Below are positions 37,218 through 49,449 of a stretch of 59,001 nucleotides of DNA, in pieces. A program made the position numbers and the translations under genes. This DNA is from Clostridia bacterium (GTDB taxonomy: Bacteria > Bacillota > Clostridia > Oscillospirales > CAG-272), in assembly GCA_017540175.1 (NCBI GenBank), contig JAFYBN010000009.1:1-59001 (forward strand), written 5' to 3'. The notes beneath the pieces are model-generated. The model searched no databases and was not told the DNA's origin. It saw only the letters and a list, made by a program, of their open reading frames with translations. Positions within the stretch are counted from its first letter, which is position 1; each line of letters begins with the position of its first letter.

Positions 37218-37226
37218 AAAAGAAGC

Positions 37227-37275
37227 GCTGCCGTACGGAGCCGTGCAAACGGGGAAGTACGGCGGCTTTTTCTTT
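37227..37275 (+). terminator. Intrinsic terminator of the M23 gene
   Basis: GCTGCCGTAC (37227-37236) pairs with GTACGGCGGC (37257-37266), followed by a run of T. Confidence 0.7.
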
Positions 37276-37320
37276 TTCATTTTGCGTGCGGAGGAGGGGA
37301 GTCTGCTGAACGCATCAAAG

Positions 37321-37428
37321 AGAATGCTGACCCCTTGAAGGGAAGGCAATCCCCTTGCCTCGCCGGTGCGACTGCCGTGCCGACGCTGTCGCACTTGGCA
37401 CGCGGGAGAGGCAAGGGAACAGCATTCT
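37321..37428. repeat. Palindromic element of about 108 bp
   Basis: AGAATGCTGACCCCTTG (37321-37337) is mirrored by CAAGGGAACAGCATTCT (37412-37428) with 15 of 17 pairing. Nested arms CCTTGCCTC/GAGGCAAGG and GTGCGAC/GTCGCAC lie inside. It is non-coding and looks like a structured RNA or mobile palindrome. Confidence 0.65.
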
Positions 37429-37549
37429 GGAGACTCTTCGCTGCCCCGGTTTCCCCCCTCCCCCTCCCCCCGTCATACCTTCCCCCGCCGCGGCATATTC
37501 TCATGCGAGGTTCCCGCTTTTTTCCGGAATACGAATTTAAGCCAAGCTC

Positions 37550-37578
37550 TTGCAAAAAATCACCGCTTATGCTAAAAT
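37550..37578 (+). promoter_or_regulatory. Promoter of the GHL10-amidase gene
   Basis: TTGCAA (37550-37555), 17 bp, TAAAAT (37573-37578). Confidence 0.65.
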
Positions 37579-37628
37579 AGTTCCAGATAATTGTCGAAAA
37601 CCCGACCTATGCCGCGAAAGGACGTCCC

Positions 37629-40808
<3,180 letters not shown>

Positions 40809-40854
40809 CCGCCCCGCATCCTCCTTTCTTCCGTCGACCGAAACCGAACGATCT

Positions 40855-40898
40855 CCCCCGCGCGGCTTGTGGATCCCGCATCGCCGCGCGGGGGTTTT
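40855..40898 (+). terminator. Intrinsic terminator
   Basis: CCCCCGCGCGGC (40855-40866) pairs perfectly over 12 bp with GCCGCGCGGGGG (40883-40894), then TTTT. Confidence 0.8.
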
Positions 40899-40986
40899 CC
40901 GTCCGTCCCGCTTCCCCGGCTCGCTTTCCCGCCCGCCGCGTTTCGGCTGGATTATTAAATTTCTCGCAAAACAATGTAAAAAAGCA

Positions 40987-41015
40987 TTGCGCACGCGCGG
41001 GAAATCTGATATAGT
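40987..41015 (+). promoter_or_regulatory. Promoter of the NhaC-type gene
   Basis: TTGCGC (40987-40992), 17 bp, TATAGT (41010-41015). No riboswitch lies between it and the start at 41062. Confidence 0.6.
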
Positions 41016-41061
41016 GGAGAAAACAAAAACCGGGAAACCCGGTTGACGAAAGGACGAAACC

Positions 41062-42639
41062 ATGATCGAAACAGGCTGGGTATCCATCATACCGCCGCTG
41101 ATCGCCATTCTCCTCGCGCTGATTACGAAAGAGGTGTATTCCGCCCTCTTCATCGGCGTGCTCTCCGGAATGACGATCTACGTCATCGCGGCGCACGAGC
41201 CGTTCATGGCGATCTTCGCCCATCTCTTTGATATGATGGCGGAGAAGATTTCGGACAATTCGTATATGATCATCTTTCTCGCGCTGCTCTGGGCGGTCAT
41301 CACGCTCGTCGGCAAATCGGGCGGCACGGCGGCTTACGGCCGATGGGCGCAGAAAAAGCTAAAGACGAAGCGCTCGACCCGGCTCGCGACGGCGCTGTTG
41401 GGTGTGCTGATCTTCATCGACGACGGCTTCAACTGTCTGACCATCGGCACGGTCATGCGTCCGATCTATGACCGGCACCGCATCTCGCGGGAAAAGCTCG
41501 CGTACATCATCGACGCAACCGCGGCTCCCGTCTGCATCATCGCGCCGGTTTCCTCGTGGGCGGTGGCGGTGGCGTCCGAGGTCAGCGAGACGAACGGCTT
41601 CCACATCTTCCTTTCCACGATCCCGTATAACCTCTACGCCCTTTTCACCATTCTGACGGTCGTCTTCGTCTGCGTGACGGGGCTGGATTTCGGCAAGATG
41701 AGAAGGGCGGAGGAGCGCGCACAGCTCGAGGGAAATCCGGAGACGACGGAAGAAAAAGCCCCGGAAGGCGAGAAGCCCAAGGGACGGGTCCCCGAAGGAC
41801 GGGTCCCCGAAGGACGGGTCCCCGAAGGACGGGTCCCCGAAGGACGGGTCCCCGAAGGACGGGTGATCGATCTCGTGCTCCCCATCGTTGTCCTCATCGT
41901 CTGCGCGATCCTCGGAATGGCGTACGTCGGCGGCTTTTTCAGCGGCGTCCCCTTTTCGCAGGCGATCGGTGAAAACCCGACCGCGGGGCTCTCCCTCGGC
42001 GCGTTCGCGGGGCTCGTGACGGCGTTCGTTCTCTATATCCCGCGAAAGATCATTCGTCCGAAGCAGTTTGTGGAATCCATCGTGCAGGGCATCGGGAGCA
42101 TCGTGCCGCCCATGCTGATCCTCATCCTGTCATGGAGTCTCGGCGGGGTCTGCCGGAGCATGATCGGAACGGGCGAATTCATTTCGGGCTTCGTTGCGTC
42201 CGCGAACCCGCCGATGGGGCTCTTGCCCTTCCTCGTGTTCGTCATCGCGGCGGTCATGTCCTTCTCGATGGGAACGTCGTGGGGAACGTTCGGGATGCTC
42301 ATTCCGATCGTCACCATCATCTGCTCCACGGCAGGCTATGAAGCGTTCCTGATCCCCGCCCTCGGCGCGACGCTCGCGGGCTCCGTCTACGGCGACCACT
42401 GCTCCCCGATCTCCGACACGACGATCCTCGCGTCCACGGGCGCGCAGTGCGAGCACATCCGCCATGTGGAAACGCAGATCCCCTACGCCACTCTTACCGC
42501 AGTGATTTGCGCGGTAGGTTATCTGATCGTCGGCTTCACCGGCATGCCGTGGATCGGCCTCATCGTCGGCGCGGCCATGCTGCTCGGCGCGCTGTTTGGA
42601 CTGGGGTATCTCGGCAAGAAGAGAGCGTCACTGGAGTAA
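41062..42639 (+). CDS. NhaC-family Na+/H+ antiporter or amino-acid transporter
   Basis: A 525-residue, about twelve-helix transporter of the NhaC family. Key blocks: IPPLIAILLALITKEVYS, IDDGFNCLTIGTVM, GTSWGTFGMLIPIV and GDHCSPISDTTILAS. Its cytoplasmic loop (residues about 221-270) contains a Gly-Arg-Val-Pro-Glu tandem repeat. It resembles the lysine-riboswitch-controlled transporter at 56316 but lacks the N-terminal extra domain. Ion and substrate are therefore open: Na+/H+, malate/lactate or amino acid. Confidence 0.88.
   Translation: MIETGWVSIIPPLIAILLALITKEVYSALFIGVLSGMTIYVIAAHEPFMAIFAHLFDMMAEKISDNSYMIIFLALLWAVITLVGKSGGTAAYGRWAQKKLKTKRSTRLATALLGVLIFIDDGFNCLTIGTVMRPIYDRHRISREKLAYIIDATAAPVCIIAPVSSWAVAVASEVSETNGFHIFLSTIPYNLYALFTILTVVFVCVTGLDFGKMRRAEERAQLEGNPETTEEKAPEGEKPKGRVPEGRVPEGRVPEGRVPEGRVPEGRVIDLVLPIVVLIVCAILGMAYVGGFFSGVPFSQAIGENPTAGLSLGAFAGLVTAFVLYIPRKIIRPKQFVESIVQGIGSIVPPMLILILSWSLGGVCRSMIGTGEFISGFVASANPPMGLLPFLVFVIAAVMSFSMGTSWGTFGMLIPIVTIICSTAGYEAFLIPALGATLAGSVYGDHCSPISDTTILASTGAQCEHIRHVETQIPYATLTAVICAVGYLIVGFTGMPWIGLIVGAAMLLGALFGLGYLGKKRASLE
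41782..41864 (+). repeat. Fifteen-base tandem repeat in the antiporter gene
   Basis: Five perfect copies of GGACGGGTCCCCGAA (41782-41856) plus a partial sixth. Each codes for Gly-Arg-Val-Pro-Glu in a cytoplasmic loop. Confidence 0.93.
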
Positions 42640-42677
42640 ACCGGAAGAGAAACGAAACAAGTTCAACCAAGATAAAA

Positions 42678-42912
42678 GGGCCTGTCGCAAATAGTCCCAA
42701 AAGTTTTCGTCCACCTTTTTCAAAAGGTGGTGGGGTGTCGGGGCAATGCCCTGACCCGAGGTCCGCAGACCTCGGAACACCCAAGACACAGAAGGAGTTC
42801 CTCTTTTTGGTCCTTTTTCTCCTCGATAAAGGAGAAAAAGGACAGCTGTCGGCTCTGAAAAGCTAGCGGGCTGTTGCATTTCTCCGTTTTCTGGAGTTAA
42901 TGCGACAGCCCC
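42678..42912 (+). mobile_element. MITE-like repeat with terminal inverted repeats, copy A
   Basis: About 235 bp bounded by GGGCCTGTCGCA at the left and TGCGACAGCCCC at the right (inverted, one mismatch). It contains stem-loops CACCTTTT/AAAAGGTG, GAGGTC/GACCTC, TCCTTTTTCTCCT/AGGAGAAAAAGGA and a 3' hairpin ending in the terminal repeat. No open frame is convincing. A second, inverted copy begins at 58857. It looks like a non-autonomous transposable unit. Confidence 0.7.
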
Positions 42913-42990
42913 CTTTCTCCGCCGGCTCAGCCCATGCGTTGTGGTTTTGCCCTTCCAAACGCCAGAGAGGCGCCCGGTGAGCGGGAGAAA

Positions 42991-43040
42991 AGCCGCGTCG
43001 AATCCTCCTCCGGCCGAAACACGGAAGAGCCGACGCGGCT
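42991..43040. terminator. Bidirectional terminator
   Basis: AGCCGCGTCG (42991-43000) pairs with CGACGCGGCT (43031-43040), with T runs on both sides, immediately beyond the TetM-like gene's stop. Confidence 0.75.
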
Positions 43041-43045
43041 CTTTT

Positions 43046-45085
43046 TTACATCTCGTCGATGCTCAGCTGATACGCGCCTCTCGCCCACAGGATCCACTTC
43101 GAGCGATCCAGCGGATTCACGCCGCGGCGCGGATTGACGTGCTCCTCACCTGCCGGGCATTCCCGGTAGCCGTGGAAGGAGACGCCGAGCGTCGCTTTGC
43201 CCGAGGACCACGACGCGAGCTTCACGGGAAAATCCATCGAGGTCGCGACGGGGACAATGGCGTCGAAGCTCACGCTGTCGCCGCGGAACACGGGGGTATC
43301 GTACTCGCCCCGCATCCGCATGATCTCCCCGGTGATCTTCGGCGAGAGGGAGGATGGGGCACAAATCCGCATGTTCAGGAGCGGCTCGAGCAGGGTCGAG
43401 CCGAGCGACTGCATCCCGTTCATGAACGCCATCGGCGTGCAGACGAAAAAGTCGAGCGGGTGGGTGTGGATCGTGTGGTGCTGTCCTCCTACGAGGGTGC
43501 AGCGGAAATCCGTGACCTCCCAGCCGTAGAGCCCCTGTTCGAGGCATTGATAGAACGAGGTGCGGATGTGGGTCTGGTAGCGGTAGAAGCATTGGTTCGA
43601 CGGCAGCTTCCCGTGATAGGACACGCCGTAGCCCCGCGGCATCGGCTCGAATTTGAACTGCACCACCGCCCAGCAGGGCTTGGGCATGGTATAGTCCGCG
43701 TAGGCAAAGCCCGCGCGGGACGGGGTCTCCTTGTAGATGACGGTCGGCGGGGAAAAGGCGGCGGTGAGACGGTAGCGCTCCCGCAGGAGGGCGTCGAGCA
43801 CCTCGAGCTGGATCTTGCCCGTGGTGGAGATCGTGATCTCGCGCTGTCCGTTTTCCCATTTCGCGTCGATGTAGGGCTCCTCGTCGGAAAGCTCCGCGAG
43901 GGCTTTCGCGAGGGGCGGGAGCTTTTCGGGATCTCCGTCCGGGGGCGTGACCCGCACCCGCAGATAAGGCGTCGCAAGGCGGTACGCCTTTCCGAGCTCG
44001 AGCGAGCCGAGGAACTGCCCGGCTTTTGCAGAGGAAAGACCGCACAGCGCCGCGATATCCCCAGCTTCCACCGCGCCGGCGTCCGCGTACCGGCCTCCGG
44101 TGAATTTGCGGATCTGCGTCACTTTTTCGCGCGCCGGGGGCCTCTCTTCGAGGGCGACCGCGTCGTCCTCCTCGCCCGCCGGGTTGACGCGGCGCTCGTC
44201 CGGCGGGGAGAGCAGGGTGACCTCGTCCCGGTTGACGATTTGTCCTCCGAAGAGGCGGATGTGGGAGAGCTTGCCCATCTGTTTGTCGTGCTCGATCTTG
44301 AAGACGATCCCGCACAGCTCGTCCGCGGCGCGGAAGGAGGCGTCCGGCATATACGCCGTCATGAAGTCGAGCAGCTCCCGCACGCCGAGGCAGAGCTTCG
44401 CCGCCCCCGCGAGCACGGGGATGAGGCGGCATTCGCGCACGGCGCGGCGGACCAGGTCGGCGGCGCGCTCGTGGGGCAGGACCTCGTCCGAGAGAAAGGC
44501 GTCGGCGGCCTCGTCGTCAAACTCCGCGAGCACTTCCGTCGCGCGGGCGTCGAACGCCGCGTCCGAAAGAGCGGAGACAGAAACGGAATCGCGACCCTCG
44601 TCCTTCACGTCGGAGAGGAAGAGCAGGGGCTTTTCCGTCGTCTCATGAAGCTCCGCGAGCACACCTTCCGTGTCCGAACCCGCCCGGTCGGCCTTGTTCA
44701 CGAAGACGAGGCGCGGGATGTTCATGTCCTCGAGCGCCCGGAGAATGTTTTCGGTGTGGGCGCGCACGCCGTCGGGCGCGGAGACGACCACCACGGCGTA
44801 GTCGAGGGCGGCGAGGGAACGCTCCACCTCCCCCGCGAAATCCACGTGCCCGGGGGTGTCGATGAGATTGATGACCGCGCCGTTCCACATGGCGTACGCC
44901 GTCGAGGTGCGCACGGAAATGCCGCGGCGCTGTTCGATGGGGAGGCTGTCGGTCGCGGCGGTCCCGTCGTCGACGCTCCCAGCGGAGCGCACCTCGCCTG
45001 TGAGGTAGAGGATCTGCTCGGTGAGGGTGGTCTTGCCCGCGTCGACGTGCGCGAGGATGCCGATGTTGTGATAAATCCGCTGCAT
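43046..45085 (-). CDS. TetM/EF-G-like translational GTPase
   Basis: A 679-residue GTPase with the layout of ribosomal protection proteins: G1 AHVDAGKTT, G3 DTPGHVDF, G4 NKAD, a domain II, then EF-G-type domains III-V. The C-terminal tail WILWARGAYQLSID lacks the exact TetM ending. It is slightly longer than TetM (639). Chromosomal genes of this type in Clostridia often do not give tetracycline resistance, so I do not assign a resistance name. It may release stalled ribosomes or an antibiotic. No leader peptide was seen. Confidence 0.85.
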   Translation of the reverse strand: MQRIYHNIGILAHVDAGKTTLTEQILYLTGEVRSAGSVDDGTAATDSLPIEQRRGISVRTSTAYAMWNGAVINLIDTPGHVDFAGEVERSLAALDYAVVVVSAPDGVRAHTENILRALEDMNIPRLVFVNKADRAGSDTEGVLAELHETTEKPLLFLSDVKDEGRDSVSVSALSDAAFDARATEVLAEFDDEAADAFLSDEVLPHERAADLVRRAVRECRLIPVLAGAAKLCLGVRELLDFMTAYMPDASFRAADELCGIVFKIEHDKQMGKLSHIRLFGGQIVNRDEVTLLSPPDERRVNPAGEEDDAVALEERPPAREKVTQIRKFTGGRYADAGAVEAGDIAALCGLSSAKAGQFLGSLELGKAYRLATPYLRVRVTPPDGDPEKLPPLAKALAELSDEEPYIDAKWENGQREITISTTGKIQLEVLDALLRERYRLTAAFSPPTVIYKETPSRAGFAYADYTMPKPCWAVVQFKFEPMPRGYGVSYHGKLPSNQCFYRYQTHIRTSFYQCLEQGLYGWEVTDFRCTLVGGQHHTIHTHPLDFFVCTPMAFMNGMQSLGSTLLEPLLNMRICAPSSLSPKITGEIMRMRGEYDTPVFRGDSVSFDAIVPVATSMDFPVKLASWSSGKATLGVSFHGYRECPAGEEHVNPRRGVNPLDRSKWILWARGAYQLSIDEM

Positions 45086-45114
45086 ACGGTTCCCCCGGAA
45101 AATGGTTTTGTACC

Positions 45115-45143
45115 ATTATACAGCACATCGGGCGCGGAGTCAA
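45115..45143 (-). promoter_or_regulatory. Promoter of the TetM-like gene
   Basis: Minus strand TTGACT (45138-45143), 17 bp, TATAAT (45115-45120). The leader is only about 25 bases. Confidence 0.75.
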
Positions 45144-45238
45144 GGGAAAGCGGCGCGCTTCGGGGACGAATTGCGCCGCGCGTGCCGAAGAATTTGCTTG
45201 TGCGCGCCGGACTTTCTGAATCGACCGTTCAAAAACGA

Positions 45239-45267
45239 TTGACGCGGCCCACAAAATGTGATACAAT
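45239..45267 (+). promoter_or_regulatory. Promoter of the second binding-protein gene
   Basis: TTGACG (45239-45244), 17 bp, TACAAT (45262-45267). Confidence 0.7.
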
Positions 45268-45318
45268 GAAATAAAGCGGCGCGCTGCGCCCGATTATTTC
45301 GATGATGCGAGGTGTCCC

Positions 45319-46776
45319 ATGAAAAAGATTTCCCTTCTCATGCTCGCGCTTCTTCTTGCCCTCGGCGGGCTGCTCAGCGCCTGCTCCGAGTCCGGCACGA
45401 ATCCGGAGACCGAAACCGACGCCCCCGTTCCCTCAGCGGCTGAGGAAACGGCGGAAGAGCCCGCGGCGGACGAACCCGATATCCCCGAGCCCGATCTTCC
45501 CGCCAACGCGGACTTCGGCGGCGCGGAATTCAACGTGATCTACCCCGACTGGTCGCTGTACGAGCACTATCTCAGCGCACAAGAGCTGAACGGCGAGGTC
45601 GTCAACGACGCGATGGTGAACCGCAACGACGCGGTGGACGAGCGGCTGAACGTCAGCATTTCCTTCGTCACGAAGGGCTACATCGATACCATCCTCGAGG
45701 AGGTCAGGGCGGCGGTCACCGCGGGCGACAGCACCTGGGACATGGCGGTGACGCACTGCATCAACGGTCTGCAGGGACTTCTGACCGGCAGGCTGATTTA
45801 CGACTGGAACAAGATCCCCTACGTCGACATGACGAAGCCGTATTGGAACGAGTCCATTCTCGAACAGCTTACGATCGGGGGCGTGACCCCGTTCGCCGCG
45901 AGCGATCTGCTCATCGCCGACCCGAACGTCATTTGGTTCAACAACGACATCGCGACGGATCTGCAGCTCGAGAACCTCTACGATCTGGTCCTCGGCGGTA
46001 CGTGGACGGTGGACAAAATGACCGAGCTCTGCGACAAGGCGATCCGGGACCTCAACGGCGACGGACACATGACCGTCAAGGATCAGTACGGCGTCATGGG
46101 CAACGACGGCTGGCCGATGATCAGCTTCATGTACGGCTGCGATCAGTTCGTGGCGGAGTTCGCGGACGGCAAGCCGCAGGTCGCGCTCCAGACGGAAAAG
46201 GCGGCGGACATTATCGCGAAGTTCTACAAGCTCTTCTGCGAGGGCGGACGCGCGTTCCTCGGCGTGAACGACCGCTACATCCCCTTTGAGTCGAACCACG
46301 CGCTGTTCTACTTCATGTCGCTCAGCTCCATGGAGCAGTACCGCGCTACGGAGGTGGACTACGGCATCCTTCCGTTCCCGAAATACGACGAGAATCAGCA
46401 GGAATACGTCTCCCTCAACTGGACGGGACTGCAGTGCGTTCCTGTCTCCTGCAAGAGCGCGGAAATGACCGGCATGGTCGCGGAGGCGCTCGGCTATGAG
46501 AGCAAAAAACAGGTTTTGCCCGCGTATTTCGACTATCTGCTCGACGGCAAGATCGCGCGGCACGAGGAGACGCGACAGATGCTCGACATCATCTTCGACG
46601 GCAGCGTGTACGACTTCGGCATGAACTTCTCGAATCAGGCGAACTTCCTCTACACCCTGCCCGACCTCATGAAGCAGAAGAGCACGGACATTGCCTCCTA
46701 CATCAAGAAGAACATCAAGGTGACGGACAAGATGTACGACAGGGTCCTGAAGGGCTACGAAGGGCTGAACGGCTGA
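45319..46776 (+). CDS. Extracellular solute-binding lipoprotein (sugar ABC type), orphan
   Basis: A 485-residue lipoprotein: signal with lipobox LLSAC, then a Glu/Pro/Ala linker and NADFGGAEFNVIY. Common blocks with the gene at 581 are VVNDAMVNRNDAVDE, DLNGDGHMTVKDQYG and YGILPFPKYDE. It would bind an oligosaccharide outside the membrane. No permease lies next to it. The following genes are potABCD but in a separate transcription unit with a polyamine-type binding protein of its own, so they are not its partners. Confidence 0.87.
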   Translation: MKKISLLMLALLLALGGLLSACSESGTNPETETDAPVPSAAEETAEEPAADEPDIPEPDLPANADFGGAEFNVIYPDWSLYEHYLSAQELNGEVVNDAMVNRNDAVDERLNVSISFVTKGYIDTILEEVRAAVTAGDSTWDMAVTHCINGLQGLLTGRLIYDWNKIPYVDMTKPYWNESILEQLTIGGVTPFAASDLLIADPNVIWFNNDIATDLQLENLYDLVLGGTWTVDKMTELCDKAIRDLNGDGHMTVKDQYGVMGNDGWPMISFMYGCDQFVAEFADGKPQVALQTEKAADIIAKFYKLFCEGGRAFLGVNDRYIPFESNHALFYFMSLSSMEQYRATEVDYGILPFPKYDENQQEYVSLNWTGLQCVPVSCKSAEMTGMVAEALGYESKKQVLPAYFDYLLDGKIARHEETRQMLDIIFDGSVYDFGMNFSNQANFLYTLPDLMKQKSTDIASYIKKNIKVTDKMYDRVLKGYEGLNG

Positions 46777-46955
46777 GAGCTTTCCAGCGTCCGGCTTGCG
46801 GACGGAGGGAAGGGAAGATCCCGGTGAATAAGAGCGGCGGAGAGGGCATGATCGGTCCCCATCCGCCGTTTTGTGTGAAAAACGGAATTCTATTCCGCCG
46901 GATTTGTCGAAAAGCATGATTTGTCGGCGCGAAGGGAGATTTTTCGGCAAACGCA

Positions 46956-46984
46956 TTGACTTTTCCCCCGAAAAATAGTATAAT
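46956..46984 (+). promoter_or_regulatory. Promoter of potABCD
   Basis: TTGACT (46956-46961), 17 bp, TATAAT (46979-46984). It lies about 450 bp before the potA start, so the leader is long. Confidence 0.7.
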
Positions 46985-46989
46985 AAATT

Positions 46990-47440
46990 TTGCACGATTT
47001 TGCATCTGTGCTGACACATCCGCGCCGCGCAAAGGCGGGCGGATTTTCAAAACATCGGGCGCGCGGGTAAAATATACGGAGGGATTTGTCAGGTCCCGCC
47101 GTAAAGCATAGGACGCGCGGCGTATACAACCGAATACTGATGTTCACATCCGGCAGTTTTAACAAAACCGGGATACGTTATCGTATCTGAGAAATCGCAG
47201 CAAGCGGGAAGCGGCTTCGCGGTGCCACGCACCGCCTCAGGCGCCGAGCGCGGGAACTCTTTGCGGGGGCTGCGATTAGCCGAGTGTGGGTCTCGCGCAG
47301 AGCTGTACCACGGCTTACGCGGAGTCCGTCGGAAGACGCTGTTTTCCCCCGAGGGGAACTCGGCTGTTTTCCGCAAGGCGGGCTCCTGGGAGGAAATCCG
47401 CCTCCCGGTGATTCCTTTGCCGCAAAGGGGGATGCAAAAC
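46990..47440 (+). promoter_or_regulatory. Long untranslated leader of potABCD
   Basis: About 450 bases without a supported gene. Hairpins include GATACG/CGTATC (47172-47187), TTCCCC/GGGGAA around 47344-47358 and GGCGG/CCGCC before the start. I do not match it to a known riboswitch class. Confidence 0.45.
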
Positions 47441-48607
47441 ATGAACCAGAAGAATATCATCGAACTGAAAGACATCACCGTCCGGTTTGACGGCGAAACG
47501 GTTCTCGATCACCTGAACCTTTCGATCCGCGACGGAGAGTTCGTCACGCTCCTTGGCTCGTCCGGGTGCGGAAAAACGACGACTCTGCGCATCATCGCGG
47601 GGTTTCTCGAACCCGACGAGGGCGAGGTGTTTTTCGGTGAGAAGAACATGAATGGTGTTCCCGCTCACAAGAGAGAGGTCAACACCATTTTTCAGCGTTA
47701 CGCGCTTTTCCCGCACTACAACGTCTTCGACAACGTGGCGTACGGGCTGAAGGTGCGCCATCTGCCGAAAGCCGAGATCGAACAGCGCGTGCACGAGATG
47801 CTCCGCCTCGTGAACCTCGAGGGGTTCGCGAAGCGCTCCGTCGCGAAGCTCTCCGGCGGTCAGCAGCAGCGCGTCGCCATCGCCCGCGCGCTCGTTCTGA
47901 AGCCGAAGGTGCTCCTGCTCGACGAGCCGCTGTCCGCGCTGGACGCGAAGCTGCGCAAGGACATGCAGGTGGAACTGAGAAACATCCAGCAGGCGACGGG
48001 CATCACGTTCATCTTCGTCACGCACGATCAGGAGGAAGCGCTCTCCATGTCGGACACCGTGGTCGTGATGAACGAGGGGCACATCCAGCAGATCGGCTCT
48101 CCGGAGGACATCTACAACGAGCCGCAGAACGCCTTTGTCGCGGACTTCATCGGCGAATCGAACATCCTTGACGGCGTGATGAAGGAGGACTACAAGGCGT
48201 CCTTCTCCGGACATACCTTCCGGTGCGTCGACAAGGGCTTCGAGCCGAACGAGCCCGTGGACATCGTCGTGCGGCCGGAGGACGTGGACATCGTTCCGGC
48301 GGAGAAGGGCATGCTGAAGGGCATCGTCACCTCCATCACCTTCCTCGGCGTCCATTACGAGATCATCGTCGACATCGGCGGCTTCAAGTGGATGATCCAG
48401 ACGACGGATTCCGCCGCGATGGGCGACACCGTCGGGCTCTCCATCGACCCGGACGCCATCCACGTCATGAAGAAATCGAAGTATTCCGGTCTCTACGGAG
48501 ACTACTCCACCTTCTCCGACGAAATGGAAGAGATGAACCAGATGTCCGAGGAGCTCGCGGAGGAATACGCCGGGGAGCTCGCGGAGGAGAAGGAGGACGA
48601 AGAGTGA
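47441..48607 (+). CDS. potA: Spermidine/putrescine ABC transporter ATPase PotA
   Basis: A 388-residue ABC ATPase. Walker [11 protein letters not shown] (about 38-47), Q-loop [20 protein letters not shown], signature LSGGQQQR, Walker [16 protein letters not shown] and H-loop VTHDQEEA. The C-terminal TOBE-like domain (about 250-360) is the regulatory part, followed by an acidic Glu-rich tail that is longer than usual. It powers polyamine import with PotB and PotC. The ATG at 47441 has AAAGGGGG at a workable distance; an ATG at 47432 is too close. Confidence 0.93.
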   Translation: MNQKNIIELKDITVRFDGETVLDHLNLSIRDGEFVTLLGSSGCGKTTTLRIIAGFLEPDEGEVFFGEKNMNGVPAHKREVNTIFQRYALFPHYNVFDNVAYGLKVRHLPKAEIEQRVHEMLRLVNLEGFAKRSVAKLSGGQQQRVAIARALVLKPKVLLLDEPLSALDAKLRKDMQVELRNIQQATGITFIFVTHDQEEALSMSDTVVVMNEGHIQQIGSPEDIYNEPQNAFVADFIGESNILDGVMKEDYKASFSGHTFRCVDKGFEPNEPVDIVVRPEDVDIVPAEKGMLKGIVTSITFLGVHYEIIVDIGGFKWMIQTTDSAAMGDTVGLSIDPDAIHVMKKSKYSGLYGDYSTFSDEMEEMNQMSEELAEEYAGELAEEKEDEE

Positions 48608-49434
48608 AAAAACGCTCCCTTCTTCAGCGTCTGATCGGCGCGCCCTACGTCCTCTGGGCGGCGATCTTCATCGTCGTGCCGCTTTTCATCGTCGCGTACT
48701 ATACCTTCACGGACGCGGACGGCGGTCTGACGCTCGAGAATCTCAAAAGCCTCACGGAAGCCGAGTACCGGAAATCGTTCCGCCTTTCGATCCTCTATTC
48801 GCTTGCGGCGACCGTGATTTCCCTCGTCATCGCCTATCCCTTCGCATACGTGATGAGCCGGAAAAGAGAGCGCACCCAGAAGATCATGATGGTGCTCGTC
48901 ATGCTTCCCTTGTGGATGAGCCTGCTCATCCTCACCTATTCGTGGATGAACATCCTCGAGCGCAACGGGCTCGTCAACAATCTGCTCACGTCGCTCGGCG
49001 TGAAACGGCTCAACCTCATCGGCACGCCGGGCGCGGTGATCTTCGGCATGGTCTATAACTACATCCCGTATATGATCCTGCCGATCTATTCCGTCATGTC
49101 GAAAATCGATCCTTCCGTGCTCGAAGCGGCGGAGGACCTCGGCTCCGGCGGCGTCTCAAAGCTCTACCGCATCATTCTTCCCCTCTCCATGCCGGGCGTC
49201 GTTTCCGGGATCACCATGGTCTTCGTCCCCTCCGTCAGCACCTTCTATATCAGCCAGAAGCTCGGCGACGGCAAGATCCTCCTGATCGGCGACATGATCG
49301 AGCGACAGATCCAGGCGCAGAACAACTACAACGTGGGTGCGGCGCTCTCCCTCGTGCTCATGGTCCTGATCGTGCTTTCCATGGCGCTCATGAAGCTCTT
49401 CGCCGGGGAAACCGACGACAATCTCTATGTGTGA
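48604..49434 (+). CDS. potB: Spermidine/putrescine ABC permease PotB
   Basis: A 276-residue permease with six helices and the coupling (EAA) motif [25 protein letters not shown]. It starts with GTG overlapping potA's stop by four bases, so translation is coupled. It forms the channel together with PotC. Confidence 0.93.
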   Translation: MKKRSLLQRLIGAPYVLWAAIFIVVPLFIVAYYTFTDADGGLTLENLKSLTEAEYRKSFRLSILYSLAATVISLVIAYPFAYVMSRKRERTQKIMMVLVMLPLWMSLLILTYSWMNILERNGLVNNLLTSLGVKRLNLIGTPGAVIFGMVYNYIPYMILPIYSVMSKIDPSVLEAAEDLGSGGVSKLYRIILPLSMPGVVSGITMVFVPSVSTFYISQKLGDGKILLIGDMIERQIQAQNNYNVGAALSLVLMVLIVLSMALMKLFAGETDDNLYV

Positions 49435-49449
49435 GGGGAGGCGGGGAAT

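Noticed and set aside
40809-41061. Lysine riboswitch before the other NhaC-type gene
   Set aside because: Only a terminator and a promoter are seen; none of the L-box elements are present and the leader is too short.
43046-45085. Tetracycline resistance gene name tet(M)
   Set aside because: Differences in length and tail from TetM and the lack of a leader peptide do not justify a resistance label.
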